Assembly: GCA_031367325.1 (NCBI GenBank)
Contig: JANLPQ010000018.1
Coordinates: 25,234 to 89,233, forward strand
From: JAAFIP01 sp031367325
GTDB taxonomy: Bacteria; Pseudomonadota; Gammaproteobacteria; Burkholderiales; Burkholderiaceae_C
DNA: 64,000 nucleotides
Reading direction: 5' to 3'
The translations under genes and the position numbers were made by a program. Numbering within the stretch: position 1 is the first letter of the stretch; every line of letters starts with the position of its first letter. Positions 50,941-58,509 of the stretch are shown here, one piece after another. Below the pieces are notes generated by a model. That model had not been told where the DNA came from and did not search any database. It saw only the letters and a program-made list of their open reading frames with translations.

Positions 50941-53547
50941 ATGCAACTTCTTAGCACATTGGCCTACATCAGCTTTGTGGTTAGTCTGATGTTGGGCACC
51001 ACAGCGCAAGCGCAAACCGCGTCTTGCAGCGCCCCGGGCAAAGACGGCATTGCTTTTTCTCAGCCGTCCTACTACCCCGGTAACGCTACGGCCACAGCGG
51101 GTAATACCAACATTGCACTGGGCACGCTTCGCGCTGCAGGCGGCACCAACTTGCCCGCCAACAGCGGCACGCCCGGCACCACAGCATTGTCGCCCGGTGA
51201 TTTGGTGATGATTATCCAAATGCAAGACGCCCAGTACAACAACGGCGAGACCATTGCCTACGGCGATGGCACCACAGGCCGCGGCTGGACCAGCCTGAAC
51301 AACAGCGGCAAGTATGAGTTTCGTCGTGTAGTCAGCTTTACTGGTGGCAATTTAGTCATTGACCAAGGCTTGGCCAACACCTACACCCGTGCAGCGCCAT
51401 CGGCAGGCACTGGCACTGCAGAAAATGGCAATCGCCGCTTTCAAGTGATTCGCGTACCGCAGTTCTCCACCCTGACTATGCCCACAGGCACTACCACGCC
51501 ACCTGCGTGGAACGGTGAAACCGGCGGCGTATGGGTAGTGGACGTTGCAGGCAACTTGAACATGAACGGCGCTACCATTGATGCGTCTAGTCTAGGATTT
51601 AGGGGCGCAGGCGGCTGGCCTAATTACGCTGAAAACGGCAACGTAGCTTATGCAAACACCCGAACTTTCGAGACAACAGCAGAAACTTTTTGCTCGGTCA
51701 ATTATGACAATATCACCACCACAGTAGGGGTGTACGCCAACGTAGGCGCATCTAAAGGCGAAGGTATTGCGGGCACGCCGCGCCTTATTCGCCGCCAAGC
51801 TACTACCAACAGCGGCACCTACGAAACCCCGTTTGCCTACCAAGACCTCGGCGTAGGCAACGTGGGCTATGCGGCGGGCCGTATCTTGGCGCGCGGCGCA
51901 CCTGGTAATGCAGGCGGCGGTGGCACCCAGCACAACTCGGGCGGTGGCGGTGGGTCTAACGTGGGGCAAGGCGGCATAGGCGGTAATTCATTTTCGTTCT
52001 ACAGCGCTACCAACACGGGCAACTGCGTTACGCTAACGACCAGCTTTTTTGGCTGCGGCGGCGATGGTGCACGCGCCGTGGGTGGCTTGGGCGGCGGCAC
52101 ACTGGCCGCCAACATTAACAACCTCATCATGGGCGGCGGCGGCGGCGCAGGCGATAGCAACAACGCTTGCGATAACCCCTTGGTTCCCCAAGCAGCTGGC
52201 GGCAACGGCGGCGGCATGATTTTTATTCGCGCAGGTACGATATCTGGCAGCGGCACCTTGCTGGCCAACGGCCAAAACGCCCTACCCGGCGGGCGTGATG
52301 CAGCCGGCGGCGGCGGCGCAGGTGGCACGGTGGTGGTACTGACCAATACCAACGCGCCAGCACTGGCTATTCAAGCCAATGGTGGCGAAGGCGGCAACAC
52401 CGCCTATGCTGGTTCTGGTGGCGTAGCCACTACGTTCTTGCGCGCGGGTGAAACCCAAGGCCCAGGTGCCGGTGGCGGTGGGGGCGCAGTAATTCGCTCG
52501 TCTAATATTCCAGCTGTAGGTGGCTTTACTTCGGTCGCGTTTAACGGCGGGGCAGGTGGTAAGGTCTTTCCAGTCAATGGCAACACCAGCATTAACAACG
52601 CGTATGGCGCTGGTGCCGGTGGCGGTGTAGCTGCCAGCGTGCCGTTTACACCCACTGTGTTCAGCCAAGACGCTAATTGCTTACCCCAATTGCAGGTTAA
52701 TAAAATTACCACAACGCCTATCGTGGCCTTCCCCGACAGTACTACTGCGCAGTACGTCATATCCATTGCCAACACCGGCCCAGGCACCGCAGTGGGCGTG
52801 ACGCTGGCAGATACGCTGCAAACGCCGTTTCAGTACGCACCTGCTACAGCGCCCAACAACCAAATTGGCCTTACCTACGCTGGCAACTCAGCAGGCCCGG
52901 CCAGCCCTACCACGGGCACTGGTACGCAAAGCTTTGTGGTGGGTACACCCGGCAGCAACACTACTAGTACAGCGTTTTTTATCCCGCCCAATGCCACTGT
53001 CACTTACACAGTGACCATCGTAGTCAACGGTGGTGGGCAAACGCCTACGCTGAACATTCCGTACCAAAACACGGCCACGGTTAACTACCTGGACCCGTTG
53101 CGCACCGCAGCGGCCACGCAGGTCACACCTGGCACACCGTACTCTGGCACCACCACCACAGCAGGCGGTGCCAACTACAACCCCGCCAGCTCTACCCAAG
53201 AAGACGTGCGCGTGCTGGGCAGTGTCAACCTGCAAATCACCAAAACCAATAGCGTGGGCACCGTTACCGCAGGTGGCACCACGGCCTATACCATCACGGT
53301 GGCAAACCTAGGCTCGTTCCCTACAGTCAGCGCCACGCTGGCCGACCCTGCGGTAGCGGGCCTGAGTTGCACGGCAGTTACCTGCCAGTCGTTTGGCACG
53401 GCAGTGTGCCCCACCGGGCAGTTGTCTGTCAACACGCTGCAAACCACGGGCTTAGTCATACCACTGCTACCACCCACCACAGGCAACCCACCCGTCAACC
53501 GGCTGGTGTTTACTGTGACTTGCGGTATCAGCGCGACGGGGCAGTAG
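50941..53547 (+). CDS. Large secreted glycine-rich protein with DUF11 repeats
   Basis: This 868-residue protein begins with a signal peptide (STLAYISFVVSLMLGTTAQA, cut near AQA-QT). Residues about 30-330 are Gly/Thr/Asn-rich and contain the segment GDLVMIIQMQDAQYNNGETI. Residues about 320-570 form an extreme glycine-rich region (repeats such as NAGGGGTQHNSGGGGGSN and GGGGGAGDSN). The C-terminus has two DUF11-like domains (QVNKITTTPIVAFPDSTTAQ, YVISIANTGPG; then NLQITKTNSVGTVTAGGTTA, YTITVANLG), typical of bacterial surface proteins. No LPXTG or membrane anchor is seen, so it is either released or held by an unknown route. It splits earP from efp. Confidence 0.7.
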   Translation: MQLLSTLAYISFVVSLMLGTTAQAQTASCSAPGKDGIAFSQPSYYPGNATATAGNTNIALGTLRAAGGTNLPANSGTPGTTALSPGDLVMIIQMQDAQYNNGETIAYGDGTTGRGWTSLNNSGKYEFRRVVSFTGGNLVIDQGLANTYTRAAPSAGTGTAENGNRRFQVIRVPQFSTLTMPTGTTTPPAWNGETGGVWVVDVAGNLNMNGATIDASSLGFRGAGGWPNYAENGNVAYANTRTFETTAETFCSVNYDNITTTVGVYANVGASKGEGIAGTPRLIRRQATTNSGTYETPFAYQDLGVGNVGYAAGRILARGAPGNAGGGGTQHNSGGGGGSNVGQGGIGGNSFSFYSATNTGNCVTLTTSFFGCGGDGARAVGGLGGGTLAANINNLIMGGGGGAGDSNNACDNPLVPQAAGGNGGGMIFIRAGTISGSGTLLANGQNALPGGRDAAGGGGAGGTVVVLTNTNAPALAIQANGGEGGNTAYAGSGGVATTFLRAGETQGPGAGGGGGAVIRSSNIPAVGGFTSVAFNGGAGGKVFPVNGNTSINNAYGAGAGGGVAASVPFTPTVFSQDANCLPQLQVNKITTTPIVAFPDSTTAQYVISIANTGPGTAVGVTLADTLQTPFQYAPATAPNNQIGLTYAGNSAGPASPTTGTGTQSFVVGTPGSNTTSTAFFIPPNATVTYTVTIVVNGGGQTPTLNIPYQNTATVNYLDPLRTAAATQVTPGTPYSGTTTTAGGANYNPASSTQEDVRVLGSVNLQITKTNSVGTVTAGGTTAYTITVANLGSFPTVSATLADPAVAGLSCTAVTCQSFGTAVCPTGQLSVNTLQTTGLVIPLLPPTTGNPPVNRLVFTVTCGISATGQ

Positions 53548-53708
53548 CGCACCTGCCTAGTAAGGTACAGCCCTAAAAACAGCGCTAAAACGCGCTAAAA
53601 TCGTAGGCTTTGCGCAGATACCCTGCGCTCCTACCGCAGCGGCCTTAATACGACCCCAAAACTTACACCTTGGGGCCATCCGGCGCAGCACAGCTTGAAG
53701 AGTCCACT

Positions 53709-54263
53709 ATGAAAATAGCCCAAGAAATCCGCGCAGGCAACGTCATCATGCACGGCAAAGACCCGATGGTCGTTTTAAAAACCGAATACAGCCGCGGCGG
53801 CCGCAACAGCGCCACTGTGCGCATGAAGCTGAAAAGCCTGATTGGCAGCTTTGGCACCGAAAACGTCTTTAAAGCCGACGACAAAATTGACCAAGTTATT
53901 TTGGACAAAAAAGACTGTACCTACAGCTACTTTGCCGACCCGATGTACATTTGCATGGACGCTGAGTTCAACCAGTACGAAGTCGAAGCCGAAAACATGG
54001 GCGATTCGCTCAACTACCTAGAAGACGGCATGGAACTAGAAGTAGTGTTCTACGACGAAAAAGCCATCTCCGTTGAACTGCCCACCAGCGTAGTGCGCGA
54101 AGTAACCTGGACCGAACCCGCCGTGAAAGGCGACACCTCAGGCAAGGTACTCAAGCCCGCCAAAATTGCCACTGGCTTTGATGTGGGCGTACCGATTTTT
54201 GTAGCCCAAGGCGACAAAATCGAAATCGATACCCGTACGGGTGAATACCGCAAGCGCGTATAA
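53709..54263 (+). CDS. efp: Translation elongation factor P
   Basis: This 184-residue EF-P relieves ribosome stalling at polyproline. It opens MKIAQEIRAGNVIMHGKDPM; the loop tip is TEYSRGGRNSA with Arg32, the residue that EarP rhamnosylates. The OB-fold domains follow (FYDEKAISVELPTSVVREVT; GDKIEIDTRTGEYRKRV). The ATG at 53709 is preceded by GAAGAG; an in-frame ATG at 53670 gives a non-conserved leader (MGPSGAAQLEEST) and is rejected. Confidence 0.97.
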   Translation: MKIAQEIRAGNVIMHGKDPMVVLKTEYSRGGRNSATVRMKLKSLIGSFGTENVFKADDKIDQVILDKKDCTYSYFADPMYICMDAEFNQYEVEAENMGDSLNYLEDGMELEVVFYDEKAISVELPTSVVREVTWTEPAVKGDTSGKVLKPAKIATGFDVGVPIFVAQGDKIEIDTRTGEYRKRV

Positions 54264-54373
54264 CTTTAGAACTATTTGCGCCCTGCGCTTATGCTGTGCG
54301 CACGGCATTAAAATTTTAGTTCTTAGGCAAAAAAGCTTCTTTGGGAGCCTTTATTAATTCATTTTTGTATAAC

Positions 54374-54400
54374 CATATTGTCACTGATTGTGACAATATG
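54374..54400. repeat. Perfect 11-bp inverted repeat between efp and a convergent gene
   Basis: CATATTGTCAC-TGATT-GTGACAATATG. It lies between two converging genes and lacks a T-run, so a transcript end or a protein site are both possible. A weaker GCTTC/GGAGC hairpin flanked by A and T runs is just upstream (54330-54352). Confidence 0.6.
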
Positions 54401-54424
54401 TGTGACAAGCACTTCATCTTGCTT

Positions 54425-55000
54425 CTACGGCTGGCCTGCGCTTAGCAGCGCGCACACCTCATTTACGGACTCTTCATCGTCCAGCAGCAGAGCCACCGCC
54501 TGCGTTTTGCCCTGCACCGCCCATACGCTATCAGCGCGCAAAGTTAGCACTAAGCAGCTGGTGTTTTCAGGCTCGCTGGCAGCGTAACTGATGTCGGTTA
54601 ACGCAATCTTGAACCGCTCTAGCCTACTGCCTTTGAGCAAGCTCTTGCGCTGCCCACTGATGCGCAGCGCATCGCCCTGGCAGCGCAGCTCGCCTTTGCC
54701 CACAAAGCCCATAGCACCTGCGTGCAGCAAACCACCGCCAAAATCCACCGTAAAGCTGGGCCACATCGCGGACACCAAACCAGACGCTACGGGCACCCGG
54801 CCGGTCATTGCATCGGTTTGTTCCAGGCGGTCTGCCTGCAGCTGCGCTACCGACATCATGAGCCCGTCGCTACGCAAAACTTTGGTCTCTTTAGGCACTA
54901 GCTTTTTCATGCGCATACCCACTACCGTTCGGCGGTCAAACGGCCCAAGCTGCCGGCTTTGTAGCAGCAAACGATAGCTGTAGGGCGATATAACTTTCAT
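54425..55000 (-). CDS. Uncharacterised protein with a GYF_2-like N-terminus
   Basis: I do not recognise a named family for this 191-residue protein. The N-terminal 60 residues (PYSYRLLLQSRQLGPFDRRT, VVGMRMKKLVPKETKVLRSD, then GLMMSVAQL) resemble a GYF_2-type domain (a '-GPfd--' turn and a 'tkv-r-DG' strand). The rest contains a beta-rich region (MWPSFTVDFGGGLLHAGAMG, then LRISGQRKSLLKGSRLERFK) that could be a PH-like module. No signal peptide or membrane helix is seen. The ATG at 55000 (MKVISPYSYR) is preferred over 55009. It converges on efp. Confidence 0.6.
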   Translation of the reverse strand: MKVISPYSYRLLLQSRQLGPFDRRTVVGMRMKKLVPKETKVLRSDGLMMSVAQLQADRLEQTDAMTGRVPVASGLVSAMWPSFTVDFGGGLLHAGAMGFVGKGELRCQGDALRISGQRKSLLKGSRLERFKIALTDISYAASEPENTSCLVLTLRADSVWAVQGKTQAVALLLDDEESVNEVCALLSAGQP

Positions 55001-55124
55001 GGCATGCAAATAAGGTGGGCAGTCACAGCGTCATTACTGCATGCCGCGTGCCAACCCGCTGGCCAAGGGCGCAACTAGTCCAAATGACTTGGCCCCTTTA
55101 GTACCAAACCACTAAAATCATGGC

Positions 55125-55988
55125 ATGGAAAATACGCAGAACTTAAATGAACAGCCCATTGCAGACGCGTGGGCCACGCTACAAGCCCACTCTGACAAAG
55201 GCACGCTGCTCAAACCCGATGCCCACCGCTTAGCCTTTGCCGACCCGGAGTTTTTGCTGTCGCGCGAAGTGCGCGGTATTCGCATGCAGCTAGAAATGCT
55301 CAAACCTGAGCTGGCGCAAGCCGCCTATGGCGTAGAAAGCACGATTGTTGTGTTTGGCGGGGCGCGTTTTTGCAGCCCCGAAGAGGCGCAAACCGCTTTG
55401 GCTGCCGCGCAGGCCTCGGGCGATGCTGCAGCCCTTGCCAAAGCCCAGCGATTGGTGCGTACCGCACCCTACTACGCCCAGGCCAGAATATTTGGCCGAT
55501 TGGTTGCCGAGCATAGCCAACAGTGCGCCGCCAAAGACAAGCTGTTTATCTGCACCGGCGGTGGCCCTGGTGTGATGGAAGCGGCCAACCGCGGCGCGCA
55601 CGACGCAGGAGCAGTCAGCGTAGGCCTGAACATCGCCCTGCCCCACGAGCAAGGCGCCAACGCTTATGTGACGCCCGAATTAAGCTTTAAATTCCACTAC
55701 TTTGCCTTGCGCAAAATGCACTTTATGATGCGCGCCAAAGCACTGGTAGCCTTCCCCGGTGGGTTTGGCACGCTAGACGAACTGTTTGAAGTGCTGACGC
55801 TGGTGCAAACGCGCAAAGCCAAACCCGTGCCTATCTTTTTGTACGGCTCCGACTACTGGAAAAAGCTCATTAATTTTGACGTGCTGGTCGACGAAGGCGC
55901 TATCTCAGCCGATGACGTTAAGCTGTTTCAGTACGTAGACGACCCGCAAGTGGCGTGGGACGAAATCAAACGCTTTTATGCACTTTAA
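55125..55988 (+). CDS. LOG-family protein (TIGR00730-like nucleotide 5'-phosphate ribohydrolase)
   Basis: This 287-residue protein has the LOG signature: GGGPGVMEAANRG at 145-157 and PGGFGTLDE at 211-219. Related enzymes release free base from nucleoside monophosphates, including cytokinin precursors; older annotations call them lysine decarboxylases. It is larger than the 180-200-residue core, with an extra 70-residue N-terminus ending VESTIVVFGGARFCSPEEAQ. It stands 39 bp upstream of hpnC in the same direction, but a pathway link is not evident. Confidence 0.85.
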   Translation: MENTQNLNEQPIADAWATLQAHSDKGTLLKPDAHRLAFADPEFLLSREVRGIRMQLEMLKPELAQAAYGVESTIVVFGGARFCSPEEAQTALAAAQASGDAAALAKAQRLVRTAPYYAQARIFGRLVAEHSQQCAAKDKLFICTGGGPGVMEAANRGAHDAGAVSVGLNIALPHEQGANAYVTPELSFKFHYFALRKMHFMMRAKALVAFPGGFGTLDELFEVLTLVQTRKAKPVPIFLYGSDYWKKLINFDVLVDEGAISADDVKLFQYVDDPQVAWDEIKRFYAL

Positions 55989-56027
55989 ATCAAATTTAAC
56001 AACCTCAACCATCTCAGTGAGCAATGT

Positions 56028-56930
56028 ATGAGCAGTCAATTTGGCCTGTCCACCAGCACCCACACCACCAAGGGCAGTGGTGTCAACCATTACGAGAACT
56101 TCCCTGTAGCCTCGTGGCTGTGCCCGGCCCGGCTGCGCCCCGCCATTGCCGCCATCTACTGGTTTGCGCGCACGGCAGACGACATAGCCGACGAAGGCAA
56201 CGCCACCATGGCGCGCCGCCTGTCAGACCTGGCCGCCTACCGCGCCAATCTGCACGCCTGCGCCAAAGGCTACAGCACAGCAGGGCGCTGGGCGGGGCTG
56301 TTTGACAACTTGTCGCCTCACATTGCGCAGCAGCACATGCCCGTACAGCTGCTAGACGACCTGATCAGCGCCTTTGTGCAAGATGTGCAGTACACCGCCG
56401 CCAACCACTGGTACACCGACCACGCTGAGCTAATGCAGTACTGCACCTTGTCGGCCAACCCCGTAGGTCGCCTGCTGCTGCACCTTTACGGCATCAGCGA
56501 CCCCGTGGCGCTGGCAGAGTCAGACGCTATTTGCACCGCTTTGCAGTTGATCAACTTTTGGCAAGACGCAGGCCGAGACATGGCACAACGGCGCTACTAT
56601 CTGCCGCTGGATTTAATGGCCGAGCATGGCGTGACGCCGCTGGCATTGCTAGAACACAAAGACACCGAGAAGACTATGCTTTTAATAGCAGCTTGTGCAG
56701 ATATTGCTTGGGCTACCATGCAAAAAGGCCTCAAATTACCGGCCAGAGTGCAGCGCCAGCTAGGCGGCTTTGACGGCTGGCGCGCCGGCCTAGAGCTGCG
56801 CTGCGTCATACAAGGCGGCCTGCGCATTTTGGACAAAACCCGCGCCCTGCGCCACCGCACCATAAGCCAACGCCCCAAGCTAGGCCGCTGGGACGCCTGC
56901 GTAGTGCTGTGGCGCGCTTTACGGATGTGA
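56028..56930 (+). CDS. hpnC: Squalene synthase HpnC (hydroxysqualene-forming)
   Basis: This 300-residue isoprenoid synthase belongs to the three-enzyme HpnCDE squalene route. The first aspartate-rich motif is ARTADDIADEGN (D51, D52, D55, E56) and the second is NFWQDAGRDMAQRRYYLP. In the pathway HpnD makes presqualene diphosphate, HpnC turns it into hydroxysqualene and HpnE reduces that to squalene. Dispersed repeat copy 15 is translated as MLLIAACADIAWAT at about residues 216-230. The DUF2867 gene follows after about 20 bp. Confidence 0.93.
   Translation: MSSQFGLSTSTHTTKGSGVNHYENFPVASWLCPARLRPAIAAIYWFARTADDIADEGNATMARRLSDLAAYRANLHACAKGYSTAGRWAGLFDNLSPHIAQQHMPVQLLDDLISAFVQDVQYTAANHWYTDHAELMQYCTLSANPVGRLLLHLYGISDPVALAESDAICTALQLINFWQDAGRDMAQRRYYLPLDLMAEHGVTPLALLEHKDTEKTMLLIAACADIAWATMQKGLKLPARVQRQLGGFDGWRAGLELRCVIQGGLRILDKTRALRHRTISQRPKLGRWDACVVLWRALRM
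56673..56717 (+). repeat. Dispersed repeat copy 15, inside hpnC
   Basis: ACTATGCTTTTAATAGCAGC then TTGTGCAGATATTGCTTGGG. The core TGCTTGAGCA is changed to AGCTTGTGCA, which removes the in-frame TGA. It is read in sense as LLIAACADIAWAT. Confidence 0.65.
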
Positions 56931-56953
56931 TGTGCCGTAAACTCTATATCAGC

Positions 56954-57517
56954 ATGCATAGTTTAGTCAAAGAAATCCCCATTCCTGCTACCTGCAGTCT
57001 GCACGCGCACGCCCAGACTGCCAGCTTTGCTGACGCATTCAGCACACTGGTGCCGCGCAGCGATCTCACAGCCACAGAACTTTTTGTCGCCATTGGCCGC
57101 CAAACGCCTGCTTGGATTAACAGCCTGATGAACCTGCGCAACTCCGTCGTGCGGCAACTGGGTTTAAAAGACTTAGGCAACTTGGCCGCACTGCCGCAAA
57201 CTATGGCTGAGCCGCTGCAACCGGGCCAGCGCATTGGCATATTTACCTTTGTACGCGCCACGCCTAGCGAGTTGGTGGTGCAAGACGACGATAAACATTT
57301 AACGGTACAACTGGCACTGCTTAAACGCAACATGGATGCAGCGCACGACGAGATCACCCTGTGCACCGTGGTCCGCACCCATAACGCCTTAGGTCGCCTG
57401 TACATGCTGCCTGTAGGCCCCGCACACAAACGCATCGTCCCCGCCGTGCTGCGCCAAGCGCCCGCTGCGGTGGCGCAGGCTTGTGCTGCTAGTGGTGTAG
57501 CACTACAAAAAATATAG
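56954..57517 (+). CDS. DUF2867-like protein
   Basis: This 187-residue protein resembles DUF2867: FADAFSTLVPRSDLTATELF, PAWINSLMNLRNSVVRQLGL and, later, LLKRNMDAAHDEITLCTVVR. The function of the family is unknown. I place the start at the ATG at 56954 (MHSLVKEIPIPATCSLHAHA); an upstream frame reaches 56909 inside hpnC. It separates hpnC from hpnD, which is unusual for the cluster. Its stop codon (TAG) is provided by dispersed repeat copy 16. Confidence 0.72.
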   Translation: MHSLVKEIPIPATCSLHAHAQTASFADAFSTLVPRSDLTATELFVAIGRQTPAWINSLMNLRNSVVRQLGLKDLGNLAALPQTMAEPLQPGQRIGIFTFVRATPSELVVQDDDKHLTVQLALLKRNMDAAHDEITLCTVVRTHNALGRLYMLPVGPAHKRIVPAVLRQAPAAVAQACAASGVALQKI

Positions 57518-57547
57518 CTGCTTGAGCAGTATCTGCGGCCTGAAGCA
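57503..57547 (+). repeat. Dispersed repeat copy 16, over the DUF2867 stop codon
   Basis: CTACAAAAAATATAGCTGCT then TGAGCAGTATCTGCGGCCTG. The ATAG of the repeat carries the TAG stop, so the last residues (LQKI) come from the repeat. Confidence 0.85.
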
Positions 57548-57650
57548 ATGAAAAGCCATATAAAAATGGCCTCGGCAAGGCCATATTGACGTTGCATCTC
57601 GTACTAGCGCCTAGGCCTGGGGCTTTGGCGAAGTCAACGATAATCACGCT

Positions 57651-58499
57651 ATGACCCCGCAAGATTATGTTCAACAAAAAGCTGCAGCCTCGGGTAGCAG
57701 CTTTTACTATGCTTTTTTGTTTTTGCCCAAAGAGCGGCGCGCTGCGATTACTGCGTTTTATGCTTTTTGCCGCGAGGTGGACGATGTGGTGGATGAAATT
57801 AGCGACCCATCGGTGGCGGCGACCAAGCTGGCTTGGTGGGCTAAAGAAGTGGTGCAGTCGTTTGCTGTGCCCTACAGCGATGCCAACCGCCACCCTGTGA
57901 TGAAGGCGCTGATGCCGCATGCTGCTGCTTACAAGATTGAAGAACACCATTTACAAGCCGTTATTGACGGCTGCCGCATGGACCTAGAGCAAACGCGCTA
58001 CCTCGACTACCCTACCCTGCAGCGCTACTGCCACTTAGTAGCGGGGGTGGTGGGCGAGGTGGCAGCGCAAATATTTGGTCAGACCGACGCGCAAACCACG
58101 CAGTACGCACACAAGCTGGGCCAAGCGTTTCAGCTGACCAACATCATCCGCGATGTAGGCGAAGACGCACAGCGCGGGCGCATCTATCTGCCTGTGAATG
58201 AATTGCAGCAGTTTGATGTGAAGTCGCACGAGTTGAGCAAGAAGGCCTATTCAGACCGCTTTACCGCGCTGATGCAGTTTCAGGCAGCACGCGCGCACCG
58301 CCTGTATGACGAGGCTATGGCGCTGCTACCGCGAGCCGACCGCCGCACGCAAAAACCTGGCCTGATGATGGCTAGCATCTACCGAACGCTGCTGCGCGAG
58401 ATTGAGCGCGACAACTTTCAGGTGCTGCACCAACGCACTAGCCTGACGCCGCTACGCAAATTTTGGCTAGCGTGGAAGGTGCAGGCACTGGGCGCATGA
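57651..58499 (+). CDS. hpnD: Presqualene diphosphate synthase HpnD
   Basis: This 282-residue enzyme couples two farnesyl diphosphates head to head. REVDDVVDE (residues 41-49) is the first metal motif and NIIRDVGEDAQRGRIYLPVN (164-183) the second. PKERRAAITAFYAFC and RADRRTQKPGLMMASIYRTL are family blocks. The gap to hpnE is 10 bp, suggesting co-transcription. No strong Shine-Dalgarno is seen before the ATG. Confidence 0.94.
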   Translation: MTPQDYVQQKAAASGSSFYYAFLFLPKERRAAITAFYAFCREVDDVVDEISDPSVAATKLAWWAKEVVQSFAVPYSDANRHPVMKALMPHAAAYKIEEHHLQAVIDGCRMDLEQTRYLDYPTLQRYCHLVAGVVGEVAAQIFGQTDAQTTQYAHKLGQAFQLTNIIRDVGEDAQRGRIYLPVNELQQFDVKSHELSKKAYSDRFTALMQFQAARAHRLYDEAMALLPRADRRTQKPGLMMASIYRTLLREIERDNFQVLHQRTSLTPLRKFWLAWKVQALGA

Positions 58500-58509
58500 A
58501 GATATTGCT

